A program made the position numbers and the translations under genes. 64,000 nucleotides of DNA from Diphasiastrum complanatum (taxonomy: Eukaryota > Streptophyta > Lycopodiopsida > Lycopodiales > Lycopodiaceae): contig CM055101.1 of assembly GCA_029204225.1 (NCBI GenBank), positions 39,298,444 to 39,362,443 on the forward strand, read 5' to 3'. Below the pieces are notes generated by a model. The model ran no database searches, had not been told where the DNA came from, and saw only the letters and a list, made by a program, of their open reading frames with translations. Below, piece by piece: positions 33,621 through 46,069 of this stretch (position 1 is the stretch's first letter; each line of letters starts with the position of its first letter).

Positions 33621-34562
33621 TCAGTAGAAGCATACACTAGTGAGAGCCCAATAGGTATACTTATACCCTCCAAGGGCCATGCACCACTAGTAGTGCACTG
33701 TGACACCTCACTGGACACCTCTACAGCCTATCTAGGCCACATCATCCAGTTCCCCAATGACTCACTGATAGACCCATACAAATCCACCATCAAGTGTTTA
33801 GGCCTACAACCATTAATTATGACCATGTACACATAAGGGCCCTAATTCCCTTATACTCACAATTAACTTACGGGTTGTTGGTCTACCGGTCCCTAGCATG
33901 GATACGCTACCCGAGACCAGTCATGGGCATGACATTCTTCCCCCCTTATTCAAGTTATGTCCTCAGAACTTAAAACTGGGAAAGATCCTTCTTAAGCTTC
34001 CTTCCTGTTTTCAGAAATCGTCATCGTCCGTATATCCCTTCCATCGAACAAGATGCTCGGTAACTATACGATCTCTCAATCGTTTAGTTCATGTTTTCAA
34101 GATCTTTTCGGGTTCAAGTGGAGACACACTCGATAATTCATCCAACAGGTCCAATCAATCTCCAAATCCAAGATGCTTTTCTTCACGTAGACTCTTCTTG
34201 AGACGGCTAATGTGAAACACGGGTTGCACTTGAGATCCTTCCGGGAGTTTCAATTGGTAAGTTAAGGACGGTCCTCTATATCTAGGAGATGATTAGTAAT
34301 GCTAGTTAGGATGCATTACACTTGAATCCATCGAGATTCTCAGAAATACCCAACCCCCCACTTGGAAGTCTCTCGGCGATCTTTTCAGACTTGCATCATT
34401 CTCACGTGCAATCGGTAGCATTTCCTGCATATCATGTAGGAAATCTGCTACTTTTTGAACTTTGAATGCCCGAGTCTTTACCGCAATGGGTGATATAGGC
34501 TCAAAATTATATGTAAACACGCACGGGCTATAACCGGTAGCCAAATGCTTACCATAACCCAA
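33620..34562 (-). mobile_element. Chromovirus (Ty3/gypsy) 3' end: integrase tail, chromodomain and LTR
   Basis: The minus strand carries the end of a Ty3/gypsy integrase (VQKVADFLHDMQEM, DFQVGGWVFLRI; 34,562-34,302). The YQLKLPEGSQVQPVFHIS tether motif follows and then a chromodomain-like stretch (EHLVRWKGYTDDD, about 34,060), with stops. The purine run ggggggaagaa (33,935-33,945) is the polypurine tract, and the LTR begins TGTCATGCCC at 33934 and runs left to roughly 33,620. Chromodomains target integration to heterochromatin. The 5' part of the element is missing at about 34,570, and it interrupts locus B. Confidence 0.7.
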
Positions 34563-34569
34563 TCTCCAT

Positions 34570-37500
34570 CAAGGTGACTACCTCTCCGAGGAAATTACTA
34601 TGAAAATGTGAATAGATATCTTAACTGATCTTCTGATTATGCAGGTAATTCTTCTTTTAACCGATTAAGTATAACTAGAATCTAAACTATGATTTGTCAA
34701 TCATAATTCATCGGATTCTTGTCCTATACTCAATAAAAGAAGGCAACTACCAATGATCAGAAGAACTTTTTAACTTAGGATCATCTCTAGTTTAGCAAAT
34801 ATGGCCTGACCAAAAGCGACCAGTGAACTTTGAATCACGAATGTTCAAAATGTCACTTTGGTACCGTAAATCCTAAACATACACTCTATGACTACCTGGT
34901 CTATACCCGAATAAACATAGTCGATTTGGTAAGGTGATCAGTCGTACCAAAATTCCACTAACCTGTTTTTTCATCCGGGGTATGAATACTATCCTCTCCT
35001 ATGGATTAGGTATTTCCTAGAATCCGAGTTATGATTTACCAATCCCAACTCTCCAGATTCTTGAGACCATACAATATCATAAGAGTGTATTACAATTCTT
35101 AAAAAACACATGAGCTGTCCACAAAGTCCTTTCCATCTGGAAAGTTTCAGACTTTTACAACTCACACACAGTGCCAATATAAGGATTGTAATCTAAAAAA
35201 CGCCCTTACTTTAGACACAGCACAAATTGTCATTCCAAAGTTAGGGTCCCAATCTAGAATACGTCTAGATTTTCTCTTAAGTTCTAATCTAGAATAACTT
35301 AAGATTTTTCAGAACCTCATTACGTGAAGTTCTAACTTTTGGCAAACAACTATCCAACTCTCCTGAGTCTTCCGGGATAGCAATCCATCTATTCCAAACA
35401 GGAAAAGATAAGGCCCAAAAGTTCTTGTGTATTTTATGCACACAGATCTATAAACAAATCCCAAAATGACTTATAGATGTTGTGACTTATAAGCAATACA
35501 TCTCAATCATAATATCCATAATCAAGATTACTATTGTTGATTTTCCACAACTAACTCAGAAGTAACGCTCCTGACTCGGTTAGTTGTATCAGATTTAGAA
35601 ACTATTTAAATGTCTCGGTGTGGTACCAAAACACCACATTTAATCTGATTCTAAATCACTTCTAGGTCAATAAGCAATTCTCAATGAGAAATTACTATAT
35701 CCCAGCGAGAAATTGTCTTAACACAATTCTCATCAATATGCCTATGTATCAACAACCAGTGTATGCATGCAAATAAACTTAGTTTACGGAATACTTTGTA
35801 GATCCACAAGATTAGTAGTTTGTACAAAAGGCTTTAATGATCCTAGAAAGATTCACTACATAGCATATCTCTACAGATGACTCCTGATCTGTACACAACA
35901 CTTTCATAACCGAGAATCCTGTAACTTGGTTATCCTCTAAGAGAGAATATTTTTCAAAGATTGCTATTTCACATCCAAAATCTCAACCAGATACTACTTC
36001 AAAAGAATATATTGCTGGCATGAATTTCCTTCCTTGCATCGACCCACGGATCTCATTCCAAACTAAGATCAAGTTGACTCTATCCAGCAAGGAACAGGTT
36101 TCAACAAACCTCCATCTTGCAATAGAATTTCAAGTTCTGACACAAATCAATCGGACTTGTCATCAGCCACTTTTCTACCGCAAGAGTACTTTCCAAATTT
36201 TCTCTCTTTTAAATCTTCAAACCACATATTAACAATAATCCCTAAAGGATTTTTGTAATATCTGAATATCCTATCATTTCGGATTTATAAAACATGTCCA
36301 TTATCTATAACAGATTCCTCCTGTAATCTCTTACAGATGCTTCTCCTTGATAACTCTCATTTCTTCTTACTTCTCCCCCTTTTTAATAGGAAACACCATG
36401 AGTTTCCAAGAGTTGCAGATCATTTGAGATCTGCCTAGGAGAAGAGTTTAAGAAGAGGATTGAAAGCCAAAAGAAAAGTTGCATCATTGTTAGCAAACAT
36501 CAATGATGTTCCAACACAGTGACTTAATAAAAGATTTTCTATATTACCAAGCTTGAGAATTGACTCGTAAATCAGAAAAGAATTATTCGAATTTTCAAGT
36601 AGAAAAAACAATTTTAGAAAATGGTTTCATTAACCATTTCTGTGACATCGTCCATGGTCAATGGGTAATAATTACCTTCCAAGGAATCACAAGAAAACTG
36701 GTTAATTAAAATTCAAGAAATTCACCAATATATTTTTTAAAAAGAAATAGCTTGCTGGGTTTCTGGTTTTGTAAATTTGAGATATCCAAAAAAGGGGTCA
36801 TGACCAATATCTCAAAGTTCCGACAAAACACCCATTTTATGACCAATAGTTTTTGGCATCACTAAGATTTACGGCCTTACTACGGTCAACTGATCCAGTT
36901 AGTTTCAGATCTTCATCTTGGAATCGCCTGCATCCCATACCACATGTTCTTCCTCCATGAAGGCCCTCCACTTCCTGGTTAAAGTGTCAGAAACATAATA
37001 CAAGTATATGAAGTTCTCGAGAATTTATAAAAAATTCTAACTTCAACTCAAACAAACATTCTTTAGCCCTTTTCCACAATCTTTACAGTGACAGATTAAG
37101 AAATGGAGAAGAATGAACTGGCTTTTTCTTGTTTATAACAACAAACAGTGTTGGTACACCCACGGCTTCAAGCACATCAAGAAACAATTTCTTCGTTCCA
37201 TTACAATTTCCATCCTAGGCTTCTAGGCCGTTTTTTGACCGTGTTTGTTTTTGAAAAAAAACGACACCTTGGTCACAAAAAAATCCAAGAATTCATGTTC
37301 TCGGTTGCCCATTGCAATTAATAAAGTGAATACACATTTCGTTAACTATGGAAAAAGCTTTACGGAATTCCACCAGGAATTCAGCAGCGACAAATGGTTT
37401 ATCTAATCATCGACAACTTCCAGGCATTAAATGACTCACCGAAAAAAAATTTCATTTTTAAGCCCAAGTTGTTTTGAATTAATGGCCTATAATTGTCTAA

Positions 37501-38280
37501 AATAATTTTGCATTTGGTTGTTTCGGTATTTATAGCTTTTATAAAGTTCCATAACAGTCTCACCCAAGGTTGAGCTGTTATAAAATCAGGGGGTCCATCA
37601 TTTTTAGGTGATGCTGGGAAAATTTCCAAGAAGATAGGAAAAGCCTCCCCTACCAGAACTTTACACATAACCACTTGCTTTTCTTAACCAAAAAGAACTC
37701 GTTCAGTTAGGAATCATTATGGGTATAATTTCTTTTAATAAAGCAATGTCCAAAAAAACGCAATTTTTATAGACCACAACGTGCTTATTAAAATTATACC
37801 AATGAATTTAGCAAATGGTATCTAAGCCATTACACTACAGAAAAACCCATGTCGATGCAACCAAATTAAAATTACACAATTTTCAAGGCCATTAGATTCA
37901 ACCTTAACTGCCAAATAATCTTGTAGTTCTTAAAAGTAAGAAGTGCCTATGGAAAACTTCAAAAAAAACGAAAAATTAATAAAAAGCTACCCGACCCCAA
38001 GCCCCCCCCCCCCCCCCACCCTCCTGCCAAACTTTGCCTTACAAAATCTACCTCAGATTTGTCTACTATGAAAATATCAGGCCAATCAAAACAAGGAGCA
38101 GAGAGTTATCAAGGAAAAACCAGCGAAAATGGGCTACAATCTTACTAATAGCCATCAAAATTGATCAGATCCTCATAGATCCATATTGCTTTTCACATAT
38201 CCATCAAGATCCAGCAACCTTGGACCCTGCCAATGAATGAATCTGAGATCAGGACGATCAGTATCTGGAAGAGCAAGAAA
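34570..38280. other. Unrecognised AT-rich stretch
   Basis: I can support no gene in this 3.7 kb. Many short phrases recur in diverged form (for example ctagaatc-gagttatgattt near 34,676 and 35,019, and gaaattac/gagaaattg near 35,690), which suggests old LTR or repeat DNA. A purine run on the minus strand (ttaaaaagggggagaag, 36,371-36,387) resembles a copia polypurine tract, but no LTR terminus adjoins it. A run of 16 C lies at 38,002-38,017. Confidence 0.35.
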
Positions 38281-38289
38281 CCAAGTACC

Positions 38290-38780
38290 AAACCTTTCCC
38301 GAGTTGCAGCTACGTAGATTAGAGCAGAAGCAAGAGAAGCAACAATGGATCCAATGGGTCAACCCGTACTTGTTGTACCCTTGCAAGCAGTTTGGAGGAC
38401 AGGTCATCTCAAAATGCCAAAAAATGATGGATCAACATATCTTGTCAGGTTCCTCCAAATCTACGACAAACAGACTCCTACAAAAAAATTAAAGTTGTTC
38501 TCGTGTCATTAGTAGCTGTAGCCCAAGACTGGTTCTTCATGTTGGAAACTAAGCCCGCAATTGTCTCCTTGGTTAATGACTATTTCTATTTCAAGATTCT
38601 TCCTGCACGTTTATTGATCGTTGACTAGGATTAGGTGAAACCAACTTTGGTTCTATGTTTGCTCATCTGATACCTGTAGGAATCATAACTTAGGCAACCA
38701 AATTATTTGAAGAACATCTACAATAGGCTTTCGGCTAATCTCCAACAAAGGGTAACCAATCCTATCATATTTCAAGTTCA
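38290..38780 (+). pseudogene. Retrotransposon gag remnant
   Basis: In one frame the text reads STYLVRFLQIYDKQTPTKK and, one frameshift later (near 38,490), LVAVAQDWFFMLETKPAIV and SLVNDYFYFKILPARL. This is the pattern of the plant Retrotrans_gag domain (FLxxYdxxTP...A-DWFxxLxPxSIxSwxxLxxxFxxxF). Stops and frameshifts are frequent and no zinc knuckle or pol follows. Confidence 0.5.
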
Positions 38781-38875
38781 GATGTTAAGTTCAATTATTT
38801 GAAGATCACCGAAGACTTGGCCATCTTCAAGAACTTCCACAAATTAGCATTTAGAACAGCTTTGTAGAAATATAC

Positions 38876-39085
38876 TAAGTGTCGAAACAGTCTGCAGAAA
38901 TGAACTATATTTTTAATAGTGTCGGCTTTTTCACACTTTTCCAAATAATGCGACACTTGCCTTCAGCTTCTTCCTTTCAACTCTTTTGAAAAAGTTAAGC
39001 TGTTTTAAAGACACCTTTTTCTTTTTTAGGGCACCTTTGCATTTCTACAGACACTGTCGACTTTTTGCGAAAAACGCAAAGAGAG
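38876..39085. repeat. GTGTCG-rich short repeat (MITE-like), copy 1
   Basis: A ~210-bp segment opens with tgtagaaatatactaagtgtcg and closes with gcatttctacagacactgtcg, giving an imperfect inverted terminal arrangement of TGTAGAAAT with GTGTCG. It contains ctgcagaaatgaac near 38,900, which reappears at both ends of the segment at 51,250-51,590. It has no coding content. MITE is my inference. Confidence 0.4.
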
Positions 39086-39359
39086 AGAAAATCCCGCTAG
39101 GGCAAGGCTTCAGCCTCCCGTTATTAATTATGGTGCAAAGGATGATGTAGTTGTACTAAATTAAGATCTAAAAAAATATAGATAACATAGAACAAAAATA
39201 CATGTATAGACTTCATAGAAAAATATACATTGATATATCAAATGCTGCTCCAGTTTATGAATTTGGGAGCACAAAATACATGTATAGATGCCCAACTTGG
39301 GCTTTCATTTATTGAATGAAAGGGTGTATACACAGATTTTTACTAAAGTTTATTTGAAA

Positions 39360-40655
39360 CTATTGTTCTCCCACAATGGTGATTGTTGTAGGTAGATCTT
39401 TGCAACACGTTATCAGCTCCTGTCTTTTTCGCATCTATGACATGGCAAATATTAGTGAATGTGCAATTGTAAATGATGACATTTTCTATTATTTTGTTCT
39501 ATTTTGAAATGGAAATAAACATAAAGTACTTATGAGTCTTCCGTTGATGATATATCTGAAATATGTTGGTAGATTGGTTTGTAATAGCATGAGCTCTGTT
39601 CTGATAAAATCAAGCTTCCAGTGCTCTTCCACCTCAACCATAGTCAAATATTTCTCATTGTAGATAATGCTTATCTCCATTCGGTTTGTGTGACCATTTA
39701 GTTCAAAGTCTTGATCCAGTGGTAGCCATGTACCTTCAATTTTCTTGTATCTCTGGTAGCTAAATGTGAGACTGAGCATTTGCTTTTCGATATGATAACG
39801 AAAGATCATTGAGGACTTTTTAATCCTGCATTCTATGTCATTATTTGTTTTACTATCCCAGCCTTGATCCATGAGATCTGACAAAGTCTCATCTGATAAA
39901 TCCTTGCAAACAAATAAAGTTGGTGTCCTACGAACACTAGCACTCGAGAAAAAATCAACAAATGTATGCAATGCATCTCAAGAATTCATAAACAATGTTG
40001 TCAGGAGTAGGCCACTCATCACTTTGAAAACTAGGCAATGGAATTGCTTCGAGCTTGCCAAAACCTCCATCTGTTTGTGGCGTATATAAAGATTCATAAA
40101 AATAGATACCACAATCTGCAAGTTCCTTTGGACTTCTTCCTCTGTATTGTAGCTTTCCAACATCAGAGTGAATCACGTCTAATATTCCTACAAGTGATTG
40201 CGTGGGCTCCCATTTACTTATGCATGATGGATATAAATCTGAAAGAAAAAAAAAATGTTGAAGCATTTAAATCATAATCTGAAGAGCATCAATAAAGGAA
40301 ATTACGTATGATTGTTGTAGAGTGCATATGTTTTGATATACTTACAATTACATTTTTTATGATCATGAGGATTGATATCATGTACTTTGATTTCTGAATG
40401 CATATATACATGTTGCACTAAGACTTCCGATATCGATTGACCTCCCGGGGTAGTCTTAAACTCCAAAATTTTTGCTTTCCAATAAGATTTGTAAGTCATT
40501 TTTGCTCTTTTCTTTTGTCGAAAATTGCCCTTTGATGATGGATGCAGCAATACCCATGAGTTCTTCGTATATTTTGTTGGCTTCCAGTTATTAGCTTCAT
40601 CTTTCTCATTGTAAAGAATCACAGAATCGATTGTAGATCTGGGTCTCCTCGCCAT
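39360..40655 (-). pseudogene. Three-exon unknown gene, fuller copy (locus C)
   Basis: Exons are 40655-40346, 40238-39534 and 39434-39360, total 1,090 bp, one base over a 363-codon frame. A one-base frameshift lies near 39,960-39,970. The start MARRPRSTIDS at 40655 is preferred over the ATG 12 bases upstream because of its basic N-terminus. The N-terminal part (VILYNEKDEANNWKPTK, NSWVLLHPSSKGN, YWKAKILEFK, VLVQHVYMHSEI) faintly resembles a BAH-type chromatin reader. The middle has GRSPKELADCGIYFYESLYT, and the conserved C-terminal part has FVCKDLSDETLSDLMDQGWD and GTWLPLDQDFELNGH. The first intron has good borders (GTAAGT...CTTTCAG). The last donor is mutated: CTC|ATAAGT where locus A keeps CTC|GTAAGT. 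The 75-bp last exon matches locus A in length. BAH is a weak suggestion; function is unknown. Confidence 0.65.
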
Positions 40656-41040
40656 TGCTATTTTCAAAGCTTGGGCGCCAAAAATCTCTCTGATATGTTA
40701 CTTAATTTTAATTTTTCGTATCACATTAATCTAATGTGAATGCCAACATAGTCACAGTTACTGTTTTAACCATATTTTATGTAACTGTACATACTATATT
40801 TCTATAACTGTAAGTAGTATAGTTAGAAAATTTCATTATACTGACCAGTATAGTAAAGTAAATTTAACTTGAGATATTGACGTCGGACAGATTAGCACGT
40901 ATCGGGTAGGAAGAAGAAACCAATGGGATACGTCCATGCGATCCGGACACAAATTTCAAAGTTTTCTATATTGCATTTTTATTTTTTGGTTAATTTGAAC
41001 TACGTTACGTAGATTTCAAATCTGTGCATTTTGATTGGGC

Positions 41041-41140
41041 CTGGTGACGGTCGAAACTAAAGAAAAAAAATAAAAGTATCTTTACAAAGGGTCTTTTTGA
41101 TATTGAGAACTCCTCTAATGTAAGCCTCCTACTAGTGTGG
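41041..41140 (-). repeat. LTR-end fragment of the 58-59 kb family
   Basis: On the minus strand this reads aggaggcttacattagagga then gttctcaatatcaaaaagac, matching the polypurine-LTR junction of the element at 58.3-60.7 kb (gaggaggagcattagggga). It is a short fragment of a related LTR. The surrounding 40.7-41.6 kb shows nothing else I can support. Confidence 0.4.
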
Positions 41141-41649
41141 CTCAAGTTTGTTAAGAACTATTGCGCCGATTATCAAAAGTTGGCAAAAATTAGGGCCTCA
41201 ATTCTAATTCTTATAGAAACTAAGCTCATTCAGAGTTATCAAGTCAAACGGTTAGAAGCAAAACACCATTCCGAACCGAGACGTTGGACGCGTTGAGGAT
41301 CTGAGACGAGCTTTATGGCGTAGCAAGGATTTATGAATTCATAAAACCGTTTTTTAGGTTCCATAGGAAGGGTACAAAAAATGGTTGTGCCTCATTTAAA
41401 ATGCTTATGCCATCATGTATGATGGGCATTGGGTGTATATCATCAGTGCTTGTAAAAGACTTTCAAACTAATCTTCCAATAAACACGCAAAGCAATAATT
41501 GGAATTAGTGAAAGGTCAAACAAAAATCATAAAACCTGAAATTTAAAACCAAATCCCCTCATGTGAAACCCCTCAACTAAAAATCCAAACCCTTATGTAT
41601 AGATTCTAAATAAACCCTTCAACATTAGGGGGAAATGTCTGGCAATGAA

Positions 41650-42860
41650 GGGCAACATGATGGGGGCAAAGAAGGGCAGGGCAGGGGGCAGGCCAATCTT
41701 CATTTTTTGACTCAAATTTGAAGCCCTCCAACACAAACTCCCTCCTCCATCGTGACTCACTCCTCCTCCATCGCTATTGCTGCATCCAGAAGTGACTCGC
41801 TCCTCCTCCATCGCTATTGCTGCATCTAGACCCACGTTTTGGTCTATTGGGCCTCCAGCGCACAGTTCCCTACTTTCAGCGCACACTTCCAGTTCCTGCT
41901 CCAATGCACAACTATGCTCCAGCTCCCAATCCTCCAGGCAACGCTCTAGCTCACTCTCAAACTCCCTCCAACACACCAGCTCTCAAAAGGTTAGTAATTG
42001 TAACTGGAGAGAATGTGGAGAATCATTGAATAGCTACTTCAAAACAGGATGATTCCATCATTTTTGAGCTCTTGCTGCTAATACATAACTTCTGCAATGT
42101 ATTTGTATATCATAGTACTTCTCTAGATCAATATAGATTTCCGTGAATAACAGTAGGCTTGTTGTCAATATGTGAATAATGGTAGTTTTGTTTTTAGATT
42201 TTCCTGAAAAATTTCACCTCCATCTCAAAGTAGGATATTGTTATGAGTAGATTTACTGAAAATTTGTTCAATTGCAGTTCTAAACATTCTGAAGCACAAA
42301 AATCTACAAGAAGCTATTTATCCTTCACTATGATCAATTCTATTCACATCTTATGGGTTTGCCACTACCAAAATTAGCATCCTCCTGCCTCTAGCGCACA
42401 TTTTCAGTCCTTGCCAAGCTCCCTCCAGCACACAAGCTCTCACAGGTAACTATAACTTGTCTTGATGAGAATGTGGAGAATCAGTGAATAGCTAGTTTAG
42501 AACAAGATGATTTTATCATTTTTGAGCTCTTGATACTAATCTATAACTTCTACAATCTGTTTATAAACCACAATACTTCCCAAGATCAATCTAGATCAAT
42601 GTGTGAATAACAGTAGTTGTGAATATGTGATTAACTGTAGTTCTGTTTCCGATTCTTGGAAAGTTTGAGCTTCATCTGAAAACATGGTATTACTATGAGT
42701 AGATTTGATGAGATATTGTTCAATTATAGTTCTAGAATCTAAGCATTCTAAAGCACACACATCTATTGTAGTATACAAGCATCAAATTATCCTTCACTGT
42801 AATCGATTCACATATTCTGGATTTTCCATTGCCAAAATTCTCATTTGCATTCTCATGATT
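41650..42860. repeat. Non-coding tandem duplications
   Basis: At 41,754-41,827 a 38-bp phrase (ctcctcctccatcgctattg plus flanks) occurs twice. A larger tandem duplication of about 458 bp follows: gagaatgtggagaatca occurs at 42,009 and 42,467, and similarity extends on both sides (atcatttttgagctcttg, gagtagattt, tatccttcact). Open frames across it lack any family features. Confidence 0.55.
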
Positions 42861-42979
42861 CAAAACCCCCGAAGAACTATACGCTCAGCGTCACTTTGTG
42901 GGCAAGCACATGGGGAACAACACAATCCTATATTTGAGAGCCTTGTTTGTTGTGAACAATGAAGTAGAGTACAATGCCC

Positions 42980-43980
42980 ACTTCCATATGCTCTATAATA
43001 ATTGAAGTTCCCATAATGACGTTCCATGGACTTTAATATGAGTTCCTCCCTTTTGTTCGCAAGAGGTACTATGAGATCTTTATGCTTGAACTTCAATTTA
43101 TGCTGGAACTTCACTTCTAGCATAAGCTTACATAATGCTTCCATGCACTTCATAAGAATTGCTAGTAGGTTTTATGCTCGAACTTAAGTTCAAGCATAGC
43201 CTCACTACTACCCTCATGAACTTTGTATGACATTGTCAGATTTTTAAGTTCGAACACACATCATCATAAGGCCATATTCACTAATCTATTCTCCTGCGTC
43301 CATATGCTCTATAATAATTGAAGTTCCCATAATGACATTCCATGGACTTTAATACGACTTCCTCCCTTCAAGAGGTACTATGAGATCTTTATGCTCAAAC
43401 TTCGCTTCTAGCATAAGCTTACATGATGCTTCCATGCACTGCATAAGAAATCCTAGTAGGCTTTATGCTCGAACTTAAGTTCAAGCATAGCCTCACTACT
43501 ACCCTCATGAACTCTGTATGACACTGTCAAATCTTGAAGGATTCAAGATTCATGAGATCCTCTAAGATCTCTACTGGTACCCATTGCCCTTGATAATCTT
43601 TTCAAGACATCCTTAGGTTCATGATATTAAGCTCTATCCTAGAACTTAAGTTTGAGCAAACATCATTATGATAGGCATAATCACTCATCTTGTCCCCTAG
43701 ATTCATATGCTCCATAATATTTGAGGTCCCTTTTAATTCTCTGTGCTTCATAAGGATGTTCCATGGCCTTTCATAGGACTTCCTCCTTGTTGTTCCCAAT
43801 AAGCACTACAAGGTTTTTATAATCGAACTTGAGTTCTAGCATAAGCATCCATGATGCTCCCATGCACTTCATATGAATTGATAGTAGAGTTTATGCTTGA
43901 ACTTAACTTCAAACATAGCTACTTCCTCCATGAACTCTTTATGACACCCAAAAGATTTTTAGGATCCAAGATGCATGAGA
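42980..43980. repeat. Three-unit tandem repeat
   Basis: The phrase catatgctctataataattg occurs at about 42,985 and 43,301 and, more diverged, near 43,704. Units share ttccatggactttaata, gcataagcttacat and gcacttcataagaatt. Spacing is about 316 and 403 bp. The region is rich in TTCAAGCATA-type words and is non-coding. 43,980-44,640 shows nothing I can support. Confidence 0.55.
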
Positions 43981-44651
43981 AATTGTAATATATCTGCTAC
44001 TATCCAATGCTACTATTTACTCTTTGGTTCTCTATATTCTTTCCAGGACATCACATATTTTCATGAGATCCACAATAGCTGCCTAAGCTCCATAATGTCC
44101 CTTGATGTACCAATGAGATCTATAGTGTCCTCTAATAGGTTCATGAGATTTTAGCTACCATTTGGTGGTTTCTTTTATTACCATGGAATCCTTACTCTTC
44201 TCATTTCCTTTTTTTAATGAGATTTCCACCTCTCTAGTGTTTTGAAGCTCTCTCATGTGCAAGTTGTTGCCCCCAAGAGCTCAAATGTTGTTTTGCATTT
44301 TCTACAAGATCTTGAAAATTCTATTTTTCTCCCACGAGCTATAAAGAACTCATCTAAATCTTACAAGAGTAGTCTAGTGCTCCAACTGGCATTGATTCTA
44401 TATTGCACACAAGTGATCTCATGAGCACCCTAGTGCCATGATGGACTCTATGAAGTTCTTAGTGTGCATTAGGATTACCATGTCCCTAGTGCATGTAAGT
44501 AATACTCCTAATGCAAGGTTTTTGAGCGCACTCGTATTTTTAGGAGTTGTATAACATGACAAGAACTCTTTGCTTCCCTTTGGTGCTCAATATTACTTCA
44601 ACAACTATTTTAAAAACTTGGTATCAATAGTACCAATCTCACAAATCCATA

Positions 44652-45722
44652 TTGGCATATTGTTTGCAACTTTCTTTGGCAGGTTTCATAACAAAAATGT
44701 GGAGCTCTGGCGATGATATCATACTTTTGAATGGAAGCCTGATAGTAGGAAAAGGAAAGGTTTTTTCAACTGATCCTACAATGTTATGTCACGGAGCTCT
44801 AATAGGGATAGAATGTTTGTCCATTAGTGTAGCAAAAAAACTACACAAATGATCTTCATCTTCCATTTCCTTCTATGGGTGCATCAACAATGGGAGAGGC
44901 AATTGGCAGTATCGTTATATGGAAAAAAACAATGGTGAAGAGGCTTGTTGAAGAACCTTATCAAAGTGTTCAAAATCTGCATGAGGATATGTCACAGGTA
45001 GACCATGGTAGCATGAGAGAAGATTTAATCGGGAAGAGAGTTATAATATGGTCAACACAAGGTGATAATTTGGGTATGGGTTTGGTTTTGTTAGTTTATC
45101 CCTATGAGCCTATCAACTTCAAGGAGCTTGGGGATGGGAACTTAGGGGTGGTTGTAGAATTTATTATTGGGCATACCAATTTTTCATCTAGCATTGGCAA
45201 CTCAAATCTTGCAAATGTGAATTTGATTAGTTGGCCAACGAAACAACTCACTTTTGAAGATGGCACTCCATTGAAATCATTGAAAGAAATGCTCATGTTG
45301 ATGATAATGATTGCATTCAATGTGAAGCTCAAGAGAAAACAACAACGACGATGATGATGGACACCATATGGAGGATATCCTAAATCAACGTGTGGCTAGT
45401 AAAAGGAAGTATAAAATGATAATAAGGAAGCCTCAAGACAAATTTCATGTTTGCCACTCCAATAAATGTGCACAAGAGGTTGTTCAACATGTGGCCACCA
45501 TTGAGTGTTGTGAGAAAAAATGTTGTCAAATGGCAGATCGAGAGAAGATTATGCAACTCAGAGTAGAACATTGGGGACAAAGTCATAGTCAACGTGTGAC
45601 ACATGTCTATGATAACTTGACTATGGCTTGGCTTGATGAAGAAAAAGGAAAGCAGCTAAAGTTAACTTTTGATGGAAAAGATATTTGTTGCATTGCTTGG
45701 TATTCTCAATGGCTTGAGAGAT
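44652..45722 (+). pseudogene. DNA-transposon protein fragments (plant CACTA-associated type)
   Basis: Three pieces lie in order. First (44,652-44,850) is VGKGKVFSTDPTMLCHGALI, which fits the AKGVVxSxDPTxxVGGxxLG block of uncharacterised plant transposon proteins. Second, after a frameshift (44,875-45,354), is TMGEAIGSIVIWKKTMV and YPYEPINFKELGDGNLGVV. Third (45,368-45,722) is IECCEKKCCQMADREKIMQL, a Cys-rich segment like the CCxxxCxxxF start of some plant transposases. A stop at 44,852 and the frame changes break it. At about 45,690 it runs into copia gag sequence. Family assignment comes from remembered motif patterns and needs a profile search. Confidence 0.45.
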
Positions 45723-46067
45723 GAATATGACAACCTTGTCCAATCTTATGCCATTAAGGAGGAGCTACCAAGTTTGGAGGCCCTTCAAAGTGTGCTTATT
45801 TATGACGAATCAAGACAAGAGTACAAACTCTTGAGGATGGACAAGCTATCACTCAATCATGATGATGGCAAAGTTCTATTTGCCAAGCACAAAGAGAGGA
45901 GTAAGAAGCAACACCATCACTTCTCTAATGACAAAGCTAAAGACCAAGATGGAGAGGAGGAGGAGGATACCTCTCATGCTTCTACTTCAAATCTCAAGAA
46001 GAAGAAGATCAAGTGCTTTTATTGTGGCAAGAAAGGCCATGATGCCACCAATTGCTTCAAGAAGTGA
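45690..46067 (+). pseudogene. Copia gag fragment with CCHC knuckle
   Basis: The frame reads LLGILNGLRDEYDNLVQSYA, LEALQSVLIYDESRQEY, then a Lys/Glu-rich stretch and the knuckle CFYCGKKGHDATNC (C-x2-C-x4-H-x4-C) just before the stop at 46067. This is the C-terminal half of a Ty1/copia gag of the UBN2 type, which packages retroelement RNA. The N-terminal half is replaced by the transposon fragment to its left, and no protease follows. Confidence 0.7.
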
Positions 46068-46069
46068 AG

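Noticed and set aside
34302-34562. Treating the integrase tail as part of the complete Athila-like element
   Set aside because: It has the YQLKLPEG...VFHIS and chromodomain pattern of chromoviruses and its own polypurine tract and LTR, so it is a different lineage.
41593-42052. Glu-rich frame on the minus strand and Ser/Pro-rich frames on the plus strand
   Set aside because: They coincide with a short tandem repeat of ctcctcctccatcg and lie in a larger non-coding duplication.
42984-43980. CRISPR-like array
   Set aside because: The repeats are 300-400 bp long, diverged and few, in nuclear plant DNA. They are tandem duplications.
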